Positions 46,198 through 58,203 of a stretch of DNA of 64,000 bases are shown piece by piece (position 1 is the stretch's first letter; the number at the start of each line of letters is the position of its first letter). The DNA is from Crotalaria pallida (taxonomy: Eukaryota > Streptophyta > Magnoliopsida > Fabales > Fabaceae). Location of the stretch: contig CM075651.1 in NCBI GenBank assembly GCA_037953625.1, forward strand, positions 67,690,501-67,754,500, read 5' to 3'. A program made the translations under genes and the position numbers. The notes beneath the pieces are model-generated. The model saw only the letters and a program-made list of their open reading frames with translations. It made no database searches and was not told the origin of the DNA.

Positions 46198-48060
46198 CCT
46201 TCAAAGAAGAAGCCGCCTCATCAGCCAAACAAGACTCATGCCTTTCTCGAATCCAGGGAAGTAGTCTTTCTGTTTTCATCATTTATGTTGTTACATCATC
46301 ATTCATATCATGACGCTGCTATTTGAGTACATGTATTTGCTCAACATAATTACGTTCATTCACTTGATACATGATATGATATTCTTGACAATAAATGTTA
46401 TTTAATGCTATTTACGATTAATAGCATAATCATTATTATTTTTATATAGCGTGATATATCATGCATCTTTTCGTAGACAATCTTGCAGGATTTACGAGAA
46501 TTTACTCTCCAATAATTTTCATTATCCTATTTATTACGTGCGATATTTTTAAATCACACTACTTCTATTATGATATTTTATATCCACCTGCCAATAATTT
46601 TCATTATTGCAATTCCCTTATTGAAAATTGTCAAACGACAACCGCTAAAATTAATTTTTCTGTAGAGGTACATGGTCCGAGCTACTAGACCACCCAACTT
46701 AATTCAAGATTTTCATCAATGGGCATATTATTTTCCAAGCTCTGTGAATACAATTATGTCACTCTATTCGGAACATGGTGATAACGGCAAGGACCCCTCG
46801 CGCCAAATTTCCCTCTTACCTTGTCCCCGAGTATAGAGAGCCTCGTGCTCGGTTCCCCACTTCGAATACATGTGCCAATTGCGCGCGGACCCTCGACAGC
46901 GTCCCCCTATTGGTATCTCATACATTCAGAATAGTGGGAACCATGCATTACGTCGGCTTCATAAGATGATTGTGGAAACCTCGCACCATGTTCTCTAGCC
47001 ATGTCAACTGACGAGGGAGCTCATTTTGAAAGGATTAATAGAAGACTTCAATCTAACATTCCTCACCTCAGCGATTCAGGGAAGGAATTCTCGTTCCTAT
47101 ATTACTCTCTTGTGTACTTGGCATTTTACGTACACTTGCTAATTTACTTGAGGCAATGCTTTTGATATATGCTCCTAATGTTTTTATGTATTCCTTTAAT
47201 TTCATTACATATCATTGTAATTATTATTTGACTACAATGGCATCGTATCTTAATTTATACATTGTAATTATTTGACTACCTCCATACCGATATTATACAT
47301 CGTATCTTTGCCAATAATTGTTATTATCATTTTTTATACATGGTAATAAATGGTTTAATAACGACGATTACCAATTATTAATTTTGTTTACACATGCGAG
47401 GTACGATTATGATGGCCCATTTCTCTAAAAGGCCCATTTCGAGCTTCCGACTACCAAAGATATCCTCAAATTAATCGGTGCTAAACTGCTCAGTCACTAT
47501 TGGCGTCTAATATTAGTGTCTTCAACGTGCCAAAGCCTGCCACATCCTCGCACCCTCTGCCATGACACCCTTGCCTCTCACGGTTACTTACAGCCAAAAG
47601 ACATCCTTGATAACATCCCTCCTCGGGATCCAGCGTTGCTCACACAAGTGCTACACAGTAATTCGCCCATAATGGCGTACAGGGGTTTTGGAAGAAAAAG
47701 GGTGAGGAATACCGGCTAACCACACATTCTAGTGATAGAAGAAGAAAGGCCTCAATGCCAAAAGGATGCCGAGCATATCAACATTATTCAGAAATAGTCT
47801 AACCACGAAGACTAACAGGGAATGATCTTTCTTATTACCCCATTAATATTATTTCAATTTCATGGTTTAATTGTCATATTCATTATTATTGAATCACTCA
47901 CCACATGACATGTGTTATCTTAGATAATAATCGTAATTAACAGTGAACTAATTCATACTTCGCTAATTAATGTCATTACATATCATCTATTACTTGATAT
48001 TCTAATCGTTGTTTTTATACATCATAAAAAGGTACAAACATAACGATCGGACCTGCCGAG
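45720..48060. repeat. Four diverged long-period repeats (630-730 bp)
   Basis: Each unit opens near GGGAAGTTATCTTTCTT (about 45735, 46258, 47090, 47818) and closes near GAGGTACATG or GGTACAAACA (about 46018, 46667, 47398, 48030). In between is AT-rich DNA with ATTTGANTACATG and TTATTATT words. The copies are badly diverged, so this is an old amplification inside an element with young LTRs. A TA microsatellite lies at 46149-46194. Confidence 0.55.
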
Positions 48061-49461
48061 CATGATGACCTATGATTAATTCGAGTCCGAGTATGACGAC
48101 CCAACTTAATTCAAGTCCTTCACACCGGTTGCCGATCAAACTTTTCCTTGGTTTGCGCACCATCGCGACCTTACCTATTTGGTAGAACGGTCTGCAGTGC
48201 CAAAACCCAGTGATCTAATTCGAATCCCAGCATCTCCGAGGAACCACACAATGCTGATTCCACACCCACTATTCGCAAATATACAACCTTCGCTCGGCGT
48301 TCGCCTACAAAGATCTGGATCCGACCGTCTCTCAAAGAGGCTTGGATGAACACGATCTAATTGGCGGAAAACAACACACACCTTAAAGGACCTCTTAACT
48401 CGGTACAAGCCCCCCAGCTGAGTAAGGGGGTTGGTTATGCAATGGAGTAAAAGATTGCTCCAGCTTTGATAATATGATGATCTACCAGCTTGCCTTCTCT
48501 ACCTGTTCTTGCTTCCTCGGCTTCATTCTTCCCCTTCTCGGAATCCTCGGCCGCTTCATCAGCTCGATAAACTTTCGATGACTTCCACTCGAGTGACCTT
48601 ATTCGACCATGAAGCTTACTGCTCGGCGGGTAGAATGGACTCCGACTCTACAAAATAATCCGAGAAGAACTGTAAAGCCCCGAGCAGCAGATGCTCCGGC
48701 AATATTTGGGGGCTTTCGCACCACATCTTTAGAACTTCCCACCGAGCTTTCAGACCTATACCGAGTCCGAGGCCCACTTTGATCCCGAGCGTTTCACAGA
48801 CCTTATGAACTCGACACAAGCCTTTTCAGGCTTTACCGAGTAGGGGACTAGTATGTTATGAGGCATATACATAATTGACATTGGCCGACCTTGATACTGG
48901 TATTATATGATGCGTAAGTTACTCGAGATCAAATGTCGTGCCAAAGAGGACCACCACGTCCCAGGAGGCACCAAATTGATCATTTACCGTCCTTATTAAG
49001 GACATATGTTAAACTCACTCCGGATCATGTTCTTACGCGCTTGCCCACGATCTCGGTTAGCCGGCCAGATCGGCGAGGCTACAAGTGGAAACGAGGATTG
49101 CGACCCGATAGCTTGGCTTAGCCTCTCGGCTCAAAGCCTCTCGGCTCATATATGGCTCAATACATCGCGGATCGAGGAATACACCTCGGCTAAGGTTGTC
49201 ATTCCGACAGCAATCCCTCGTAAACGTTACGGTCCAATTGGTGATAATCTTGGCCCACCTCGAACTCAAATAATAGTTTGAGTCGTGCTAGCATACATTG
49301 GTACAAGCCTTTCGGCTTTCACCATGGCAAGCGCATAAAAGGATGACTCCTTAAAAATGACGTGACTTTTAAAACAATAGTCCAATTCGACTTTGACTAC
49401 ACTCATAACTTCATCACCCTCATCTCGGAGCATCCCCAAATCCATTCTGGAACTCCCCCCG
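48061..49461. other. Family 4 interior before the minisatellite
   Basis: GC-moderate DNA with repeated phrases such as ACTCGGTACAAGCC, ACTCGACACAAGCC and TTGGTACAAGCC (about 48397, 48810, 49300), apparently forerunners of the minisatellite word ACTCGGTTCGAG. No gene supported. Confidence 0.5.
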
Positions 49462-50640
49462 CAGGAACTCGGTTCGAGATGTACCTCACCGAGCTTGTAC
49501 TCGGTTCGAGATGAGCCTCACCGAGCCTGTGGCGGCTCCCCCCGCGGGAACTCGGTTCGAGATGTTCCTCACCGAGCTTTTACTCGGTTCGAGATGAGCC
49601 TCACCGAGCCTGTGGTGGATCCCCCCGCGGGAACTCGGTTCGAGATGTTCCTCACCGAGCTTGTACTCGGTTCGAGATGAGCCTCACTGAGTAACCGAGC
49701 CTGTGGCGGCTCCCCCCGCGGGAACTCGGTTCGAGATGTTCCTTACCGAGCTTGTACTCGGTTCGAGATGAGCCTCACCGAGCCTGTGGCGGATCCCCCC
49801 GCGGGAACTCGGTTCGAGATGTTCCTCACCGAGCTTGTACTCGGTTCGAGATGAGCCTCACCGTGTCATCGAGCCTGTGGCGGATCCCCCCGCGGGAACT
49901 CGGTTAGAGATGTACCTCACCGAGCTTGTACTCGGTTCGAGATGAGCCTCATCGAGCTTGCACTCGGTTCGAGATGAGCCTCACCGAGCTTGTACTCGGT
50001 TCGAGATGTTCCTCACCGAGCTTGCCTCACCGAGCTTGTACTCGGTTCGAGATGAGCCTCACCGAGCTTGTACTCGGTTTGAGATGAGCCTCACCGAGCC
50101 TGTGGCGGATCCCCCCGCGGGAACTCGGTTCGAGATGTTCCTCACCGAGCTTGTACTCGGTTCGAGATGAGCCTCACCGTGTCATCGAGCCTGTGGCGGA
50201 TCCCCCGCGGGAACTCGGTTAGAGATGTACCTCACCGAGCTTGTACTCGGTTCGAGATGAGCCTCATCGAGCTTGCACTCGGTTCGAGATGAGCCTCACC
50301 GAGCTTGTACTCGGTTCGAGATGAGCCTCACCGAGCTTGTACTCGGTTCGAGATGAGCCTCACCGTGTCATCGAGCCTGTGGCGGATCCCCCCGCGGGAA
50401 CTCGGTTAGAGATGTACCTCACCGAGCTTGTACTCGGTTCGAGATGAGCCTCATCGAGCTTGCACTCGGTTCGAGATGAGCCTCACCGAGCTTGTACTCG
50501 GTTCGAGATGTTCCTCACCGAGCTTGCCTCACCGAGCTTGTACTCGGTTCGAGATGAGCCTCATCGAGCTTGTACTCGGTTCGAGATGAGCCTCACCGAG
50601 CTTGTGGCGGATCCCCCCGCGAGAACTCGGTTCGAGATCG
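49462..50640. repeat. Minisatellite with hierarchical units in family 4
   Basis: The basic unit is 32 bp around ACTCGGTTCGAGATGAGCC and TCACCGAGCTTGT, repeated roughly 30 times. A variant ending GGCGGATCCCCCCGCGGGA occurs about ten times and defines longer units of about 90 and later about 190 bp. The array ends some 160 bp before the polypurine tract. Arrays at this position are known in Tat-lineage plant elements and can seed satellites. Peptides read from it (SVRDEPHRAC) are translation artefacts. Confidence 0.92.
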
Positions 50641-51133
50641 GGGTACTCGTTCAGTTTCATCATCCAAGCACAAAGAGCACTATCAACCATCCGCAACACT
50701 CTTCCGAGCGGAAGACCACGCCTGCAAACAATTTTTTAATGTTACCACCAACTCTCAGAAGCTCAGCACAGACTCTTCGAGCCTATACGAGCTTGGGGGG
50801 CTTGTAGGGTTAACCAATAATAAATCCTACCGCTACAGGATAAGCATGAGCTCTCTAGTACAGGATAAGGGTGAATAACTCATCCTTCTTATCCTCTAAG
50901 AGCCACGTCAGCCCTACTGGGCCGAACAGGCCCATAAGGTACCACAACACAACTTCCCCTATAAGTATCGCCATGCTATAGGGGCTAAGGTATGTTCTCT
51001 CTTCCCTACTCTCAAGAACTACGTGTGGCTTGATCCCCTTATCACTGGGGGTACATAGGACCGGGGTCACCCTCGTCAGCTGCAACAACTCCAAACACAC
51101 ATCGTGGTGGATCTACTTCTCAGATCCACTACA

Positions 51134-52168
51134 AACTTATTCCTCCTGGGTCCCATTGTTTGAAGCATAGACCACCTTGGAGAATTGAAATGAATTCTTC
51201 TTTAATTCCTCTTGGGTCAAAGGAAATAATAGTGACATCACCCAAGGTATTCATAGAATTCTTGTGGTGCCCAAGGAGCTTGACTTTGCGAGCAATCTTT
51301 GAAGCCTTCATCACTAATGATGGAATCTCAGAGTACTTAGGCAATGATCCAGACCCCAAAATCAATTGTTTCACAAAGGAGGAAGATAGACAATTAGGAA
51401 AAGCCAACTTTGAAAAGTCGAAACACGCATGGAAACCAATACATGTGTCTAACTCCAAATTTTTGACCTTCCCTACACACAGACTGACATATGCAAATTC
51501 CAATAGAAATTCTTCTTCTTTTTGGATTACCTCCTCCCTCACATCATGCACTTGTTGGATTGCCTGCTCACTCACATTATGCACTTGTTGGATTGCCTCC
51601 TCACTCACATTATGCACAGTGATTGTTTGACAAGGCTCCTCCATCAACTGCTCTTTGCTTACTTCATCACTCATGTCTTGCATTGGGAACTCTTCAATCA
51701 CTTCATCCTCACTGCCTTCAATTGTCTCTTTAATTTTGGTGTGAGTTGAAAACATACTGAGATCTTTTGTGGATGAAGTTTCTAGTTGTGCAAATTGATT
51801 TTCTAACCTCTTGAGTTTAGTTGATATAGAATCAATCAACTTTTCTTCATATATTATGAGATTCTCATGAATGATCTCCAAGCTGGACTTATGAGGTGTT
51901 GGAATATATGAATAAGAATCCACATGTGAAAGCTTATCAACAACCAGCTATGCATAATATTGTGGTGTAGGATATTCAAAAGGAGAATTCCAATACTCAT
52001 CCCATTCTTCCCATTTTGCATATATTCTTACTGAGCTAACTCCTTGAAGAGAGGTTCATCAAGAGGTAATCGTGCAATACATGGTGCAGGAGGATAATAA
52101 TCACAAAAAGATTTATGGTATTCTTCAAGACTCATGTCAGGTGTCCATCTTGGTCCACTATTTTCCAT
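51134..52168 (-). pseudogene. ORF of the family 3 element, function unknown
   Basis: The protein starts MENSGPRWTPDMSLEEY at 52168, shortly after the primer binding site, where gag would be expected. A stop after about 46 residues and a frameshift near 52030 break it. It resumes to give about 270 further residues. Visible features are a predicted coiled-coil stretch (KLKRLENQFAQLE), three tandem copies of a 13-residue unit (HNVSEEAIQQV and variants), and a Cys/Phe-rich C-terminal part (CFDFSKLAFPN, GLCFKQWDPGG). No zinc knuckle, protease or polymerase motif. The C-terminus is cut by family 4 at 51133. It may be a structural protein of a parasitic family. Confidence 0.65.
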
Positions 52169-52258
52169 ACTAGTTCTATAAAAAAAAATAGAAACTCAAA
52201 AAAAATGTTTAGTCTAATCATCTTGTAATAACAATCAATTTTAACAAAAACAAAATCT

Positions 52259-52273
52259 CCGACAATGACACCA
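52259..52273 (-). promoter_or_regulatory. Degenerate primer binding site of family 3
   Basis: The minus strand TGGTGTCATTGTCGG lies a few bases from the 5' LTR. It matches TGGCGCCGTTGCCGG, common in plant Tat-like elements, with changes that all fit C-to-T decay, two of them at CpG sites. Confidence 0.65.
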
Positions 52274-52279
52274 AAAACT

Positions 52280-53524
52280 TGATACGCACCGCAAGCGCAC
52301 GGGTTATGTCAAGTAGTAGCATAAAAAGTGTATCGTCTCCACAGGAATTTTGTTTGTTAATTACCAACTAATTACAAGTATAGATTAGCTAAACGAATCT
52401 ATTAGAGATATGAAAAATAAAATAAAAGATTGGATGGAGATATAAAATAAATAAAATAAAATATATCTAAAGATATGAGATAAGATAAGAATTTAATCTT
52501 CCAAGGATTAGTTTCATCAATATCAACATTGACAATCAATTAAAGATATATCTCTTATTAAATTAGATTTATTTTGAAGATGAATTATCCTAATGTAGAA
52601 TACTAGTTTCTTTCAGAATCTTAGCACCGTACCCAATGAGGCCTAATTCCTACTTTCGTGGTAATTAGGGTACATTAAATCCATTAAGATCTATGATAAT
52701 TCATTGAATCCTCTCAAGGATTAGAACTACTTTCATAATCTAAAACCTTAAGTTTAATTATGTATTTTCTAACATTAAGGTTCACCTTTCGGTTCTTCCC
52801 TTATTGTCTGGGATCATGCAATAGTGGGATTCGACACAATCACAAGCATTAAGAACACCATAATTAAATCTAAAATAAATAAATAATAATAAAAAAAATA
52901 ATCAAATCATCATGTCAATGCCTCCATGGGCTAATCCTAATCCTTAGAAACGGAAAACTACTCAATCATAATTATAATACAAACCAAAAAATAAGAATAA
53001 GGGATAAAAGGTAGAAATAACCAAAAGATGAAAGATGAGAAATTTCTTCCGTCTTCAAACGTCTTCTAGTTCTTCATGGAGAGAGTTGTGCAACCTTGCA
53101 TCCTTGTTTTCTAATTTGTTTCCGGCTATGATAAAGAAATAATCCTAATTCTAATTCTAATCCTACTACTACTACTACTACTACTAATATTCTAATATGA
53201 CTAATGTTTTACTACTACATGTTATGTTACATGGTTTTTATTTTCATCCTTTTATAATTTTTTCTTCCTCCAAGGGCCCAAATAACAAAATAAGCGCAAT
53301 AGCAATCTTCTTCCTCTCACATCTCTTAGCATATCTTCTTTGATTTATTCCTTGATTTTCCAAAGCTCCAATCCTCAAAATAATTATCTAACATAAAAAC
53401 ACAAAAAAACCATTCCAAGTGAAATATGAATTAAATGCATGCTAAATTATAATAAAATGCATGAATTTGTAATAAAATAAATACAAACTAATAGGAAAAT
53501 AATATGTATGCTACGCACACATCA
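52280..53524 (-). repeat. 5' LTR of family 3, 1.25 kb
   Basis: Partner of 37124-38407, same ends, with scattered substitutions and a small deletion near 53320. Confidence 0.92.
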
Positions 53525-53961
53525 TTTGCAAAATGAAGTGCATCGAAAAGAGACATGAAGAAGAGTTGAGAGAGAATAATCAGACATCAAAGATATGATA
53601 GAATTAAAATTATGTACTTGTTGTTGGTATGTATCCTATATTAAGAGTAGAGAAGGAGAAAAGACCAAAAGTAGGAAACACAATGACACCGATTAGGATT
53701 TGTAATTTTAGAAAAAATAATATAATAATAATATTTTAATAACAATAATAACTTAAATATAAATAATAATATATTATTAATGGGTCAACCTATTAAACCT
53801 ATAAGGCATTTTTATGAAATAAAGCCTGACCTTTTAAACTAAATAGGCTATACAAAAAAGCCTATGACTGACCTTTTTCCTAAACATGTCAAACCATTCA
53901 AGACCCTTAATAGGCCAAGCCATAGGCCCCTAATAGGCCGACTTGTCTATTTTCATCCCTA

Positions 53962-54175
53962 ACCATATTGAAGCCAATCTATTTTGAATCTTTGCTTCCA
54001 CATCAATTACTACCTTAAAAGTAATTCATCCAGCTCCTTGGAGGTATTTAGCTCTTCATTTTGTACCTCTTTCGTTCTTGGTTTGGCTTGGACCTTCTTT
54101 AGCTTTTCTTGTGCTGTTCTAATTTGTTTGGTAAAGTTTCCAAATCTCTCCTTGCCTCACTCGGATGAATAAAAA
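53962..54175 (-). pseudogene. LINE-2 fragment: upstream ORF2 linker
   Basis: Minus-strand reading, with frameshifts and one stop, gives FGNFTKQIRTAQEKLKKVQ, then ELDELLLR and WKQRFKIDWLQYG. This is the helical linker and W-x-K-x-G motif just upstream of reverse transcriptase in plant LINE ORF2. The next codons D-R-N-T are at 36425 across the hAT element. The endonuclease that should precede it is absent to the right, so LINE-2 was already truncated. Confidence 0.8.
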
Positions 54176-54328
54176 TATATGATTTTTTTAGTAAGTACCT
54201 AAAAGTAAATGGAATGTTAAGATTATGATAAAAGTCTAAGTTACTTAGTTTTTGAATGGTTTTGATTTTTAATGTCATTTTATTATTTAAAATGTGATCT
54301 TTCTAATATGAATTGATAAAGTGTTAAG

Positions 54329-56089
54329 AGTAACATCCCTAATTTAATTCCAAGTATAATTGATATCATAATAAGCGTAGAGTGAAGAGAATGATAATAA
54401 GTTAAAACTAGTGGATTAGAAGAGTCGTTGTAGAGTTAAAAACATAGAACGTTAGGAAATTAAAAATAAAAGATTTACAACTCAAAACGTAAATTCGACC
54501 GTTGAATATGAAGGTTATATAGGGAAGCTTTCTTTCAAGTTTGAGCAAGATCTGACGGGTAACGAAAAAGTTATGGCACTTTGAAGTGCAAAGAAATGGT
54601 GGACTAGACTGGTTAATCAATTAAGCATTGAGTTAATCGATTAAGACCTGATCCATAGTAAAAATGAAAGGAGCTGAAATACACGAGTTAATCGATTAAG
54701 CCTGAAGTTAATCGATTAAGACCTGATGGCTGTTTTGGGAAAAATAACACCTGTTAATCGACTACGAATTAGGTTAATTGATTAACACGCTGCTGCAGTG
54801 AAAAAAAATAAAAGGAAACAACACAAGTTGAACACACAAACTCCCTTCCCAAGTTATGAAAAAAGACCCACAAGCTCCTTCAAGAAGCCAAAGCTCCCTA
54901 ACTCATCTCCAAGGTCTTGATTCATCGTTCATGGCACCCACAACATCTAGCTTCCTTCCTTCCTCATTCTCATAGTGGTGACTCTATAGCCATCAAGCTC
55001 CATCACTTCTCTCCCTTGGCTCTCTTTCTCTTTCTCCTCTTCTCAAGCAAGTTTCTTGGTAAGTTTGATCAAGTTCCTTTCCTTTCCTTTCCTCCCTTTT
55101 ACACGAAATCATAATCACCAACTCTAGTTATGATCATCTCCTTTGTTATATAAAGTGAATAATGGCCCTTCCTCTCTCTTTCTCTAGCACCATCTCAAGA
55201 AGAAGAAGAAGACTCACAAACACTTTCTTATTTTTCTCCTAGCTGCTCTCTCCTTCATCGCCACACTCGGCTCATACGTCTCTAGTTTTGAAGCTTTAAA
55301 GGCTAGGGTTTGGTATCTCTTCTTTATCTAGACTTGGTTGAGGTAAGAGGGGATGTTACCTTAGCTTAGAGGATGTATTTCTTGGTGGTTTATAGTGATG
55401 ATTAAGACCGGGTGATTTGGTATGATAATGAACCTTAGGATAACAGGTAATAAAAAATAATAAGGACTTAAGGAAAGAATAGAAAACCCCCCCTTGATAT
55501 TTATGTTTTACATGCATGACGTGATGAATTGAGTTTAATATTTGATATTTTCCTTGGAAATATGCTTGTGTGGTCGAGTGCATTAATTGTTGTTACTTGA
55601 GTATGCCTATATGTGAAAGAGTAGAATGAAAAAAGAAACGATGTTAATGTGATAAATGAAATAGAAGAAATATGGTGGAATAATTGGATTAAAGAAAAGA
55701 AAGAGAACGTGATAAAAGATTAAAGAATTTGGTGAGCGAATGCCAGGCCATGTAAGCTAAGTACGCTCGGATAGGTGCATTGGTCGCGTTAGCCGCACGA
55801 TTTAATGGCGTGCGCAGCGGTAAGACGCTCGGATGGGTGCGCAGTGATGGGTTCGCAAAACCTTAAAATAGAAATAAAACGATGTTATGTGAATGCCAGG
55901 CCAAGTAAGTATGCTCGGATAGATGCATTGGTTGCGTAAGCCACATGATATAATGGCGTGTGCAGCGGTAAGCAGCCCTGGACGGGTGCGCAGTGGTGGG
56001 TTCACAAAACCTTGAAAAGATGATCAGGTACGCCGCGCGAATGCCAGGCCAAGTAAGTACGCCCGGATAGATGCATTGGTTGCGTAAGT
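54329..56089 (+). mobile_element. LTR (family D), 5' part only
   Basis: The start TAACATCCCTAATTTAATTCC matches the family 2 LTR start, but the first TG is mutated to AG. It carries a TTAATCGATTAA-type word array (54608-54790) and three units of about 150 bp starting GAATGCCAGGCCA (55738, 55891, 56039); the third is cut at 56089 by the next insertion. The rest should lie beyond the window. Confidence 0.7.
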
Positions 56090-57084
56090 TGTGACACCCT
56101 TCTCACTATCCAGTAATTAATATACTAAATATACTAATAACAGGAAAGATATGGACTTGTTAGCGTTTAGAAAATGTGGAAATAAAATTTTTCCTTTAAG
56201 GCGGGTGCACAAACCAAAACATGGAACTCTTGGAGAGAATAACTTGTATCGTTCTCAACATTGTATTGAATTCGGCAGTTAATAAAATCTTTTCATAACT
56301 TCCGATAGCATCGATACTTTTGAAAAGATATTTTCATAGTAAAATTAGGCGATACTATCCATTTGTTTCTTTCGCAGAACTGATACCATTTTCAAATCTC
56401 GTAGCCGAATTCTTTAAATTAAATTAAATCAGAGTAAGAGGAAACAGTGGAACTATGCATAATTATAAGATAAACATAATTTGCATATATATATATATAT
56501 ATAAAAGTAAGTCATAGAGTACATAGTTCCAAGATCAGATCTCCAAGATCCAAATACAAGTCCATAATAGATCTATATCAATATAAAACCATAGCCGTAG
56601 AGCTCTCAAAAGCATATCTACAAAATATACATATCAAAATAGGAACTCTAGAGGTGGTCACATAGATCTGGCAGCAGCAGTAGTAGTAGTGATAGTAGTA
56701 GCAGTCTCCATGTAGCAAAACTAAACATCATCATCAACAGCAGCAGCAGCAGTATCTCCTCCACAGCATCCCCACATCGGATCCCCTGATTCTCATCATG
56801 TACCATACGCACATACCTAGGGATCATCGTCCCTCCACTGACTCCCGATAGAATGAACGTCTGGCTCGCCTCCGCTCTCGTCCTCCACGGGGTCCTCCTC
56901 GATCTCATCCGATGGAGTAGGTACCCTACCACTGGGTACCGGGTCAGGAGAAGGTGAGACCCTAACTGGGCTCCTCGGATCAGAAGGGGGAGTCTCCTCG
57001 CGGACGACTCTCGAAGAAAAAGGGTGTGAGCGGGTAGGTCGAAAACGAAAGCTGTGATAAGAGCGAGCTGGTCGTGTGGGAGGT
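56090..57084 (-). mobile_element. LTR of family C (second copy), 3' part only
   Basis: TGTGACACCC at 56090 and about 1 kb of clear similarity to 40496-41517, including the GGGATCATCGTCCCTCC phrase, the acidic C-terminal frame and an AT run (56484-56503). Similarity stops exactly at 57084, where the Tat-like LTR begins. The preceding TAAGT (56085-56089) should reappear right of the window. Confidence 0.85.
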
Positions 57085-58203
57085 TGTTGATATACCAGCA
57101 AGTGGACTGGGTCAACGAGTAATATAGTCTGGAAGACCGAATATCGTCCCACAGGGAGTTGTGTTTTTAGTATATTTTCACCTTAATGTAATTAAAAATA
57201 AATCCTATAACTAAAAAGTGTTTAAATTAATAATTCAGATTTGAAAACTATAATTAACTAAACTACTAAGTTGCTGAAATTAAATTAAAACTAGAGAACA
57301 ATGGGAGAAAAGTGGTTAGGAACGTTGGTTGCATTGTAGGTTTCACTTAATCAATTATAATTCAGATTTTCCTTTACTTATCCTTCAATTCATGGACCAT
57401 TCCTCTCAAATAGCAATAGTTAGATCTCTCTAACATTACCCTTATTTTCTAAATACTTAATCCTTGATCTCTCAACAAATTACAATATAAGAAAATATCA
57501 ATTTCAACACAAGGAAATTATAAGGTCATATAATCATTTAATCATATCTCTATAACTAAACTGATTATACCATTAATTGCATGGCCTATTCAAAATCCCA
57601 ACTCTCGTTGCGAATTAAGAAATCCAAAACATAAATTGCGGGGGTTTATGTATACAACGAAAACACAATTAATGCATGAATTAAAAACAGCAAAAACCTA
57701 AATCATAAATTGAAATAAGCTACGCCATACAAATTCACCGTGTTCCTAACACGAGGGTTTTAGTTACACATAGAAATAAGAAGAAGAAAAGACATAATAG
57801 GGAAATTCATAGACAAATTACTCCAAATCCTTCAATCTTCAAATGCTCCAAATCAATGCAATCTCCCTCTTCAAATCTAAATTCTGTTTTTTCTCCTCTA
57901 GTTGGCTGCCTAACCTAATTCTAAATCACTAATTTATAATTACAATCTATCTCTAAGTAGAATCCCAATCAATTTATGAAGTTTTGGCCCAATTGGGCTT
58001 TTTCTGGTGCACGCGCGCCCCAGGCGCGCGCCTCTGCTGCTATTGTTGTTCCTCAAGTGGCACGCCCCAGGCACACCCGTCCATGCGCCCCAGGCGCGTG
58101 GACCTGTTCCGGCTCCGATTTTCTCCGTTCTTTTTCCTATTTCAAGGTCTTTGAATGCTCTTTCCAATTCCATAATTTATTTTTCGCATTTGAGCTCCAA
58201 AAT
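57085..58203 (+). mobile_element. Tat-like LTR, 5' part only
   Basis: Starts TGTTGATATACCAGCAAG with the phrase ATATCGTCCCACAGGGAG typical of this LTR group. Contains three GCGCCCCAGGCGCG-like words (58010-58100), the same word type arrayed in the family 2 LTR. It is interrupted at 58203 by the chromovirus LTR. The target GAGGT (57080-57084) should recur right of the window. Confidence 0.65.

Larger units (their letters stand above)
44521..51133 (+). mobile_element. Non-autonomous LTR retrotransposon (family 4), 6.6 kb, with minisatellite
   Basis: The 331-bp LTRs (44521-44851, 50803-51133) start TGTAGGGTTAACC and end GATCCACTACA. A perfect AACTT duplication flanks it (44516-44520, 51134-51138). 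The primer site TGGCGCCGTCTGTGGG follows the left LTR and a GAGCTTGGGGGG purine tract precedes the right one. LTRs are nearly identical, so the insertion is recent. No gag or pol is recognisable. It sits inside the ORF of family 3. Confidence 0.95.
37124..53524 (-). mobile_element. Non-autonomous Tat-like LTR retrotransposon (family 3)
   Basis: The LTRs (37124-38407 and 52280-53524) start TGATACGC and end CACACATCA. The flanking duplication is TCTGC (37119-37123) against TTTGC (53525-53529), one mismatch. Primer site and polypurine tract show minus-strand orientation. Without the two nested elements it is about 6.2 kb. It encodes one decayed protein of unknown type and no reverse transcriptase. 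It was inserted in the hAT element. Confidence 0.92.
36434..53961. mobile_element. Short non-autonomous hAT element, expanded by nested insertions
   Basis: The left end TAGGGGTGGAAATAGGC and the inverse of the right end (TAGGGATGAAAATAGAC) form hAT-type inverted repeats. The 8-bp duplication is ATCATATT at 36426-36433 and ACCATATT at 53962-53969, one mismatch. Without insertions it is about 0.71 kb and rich in AGGCC/GGCCT words. It interrupts the LINE-2 codons between Tyr-Gly and Asp-Arg-Asn-Thr, so the excised frame can be read across it. Confidence 0.88.

Noticed and set aside
49462..50640. Possible CRISPR-like array or RNA polymerase III B-boxes (GGTTCGAGATG)
   Set aside because: Units are contiguous tandem repeats without unique spacers, in a plant LTR element; the B-box match lacks the conserved final C and any A-box.
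49393..50878. Several 70-115 codon frames with repeated SVRDEPHRAC-type peptides
   Set aside because: They are read straight from the 32-bp minisatellite; all frames of such an array stay open.
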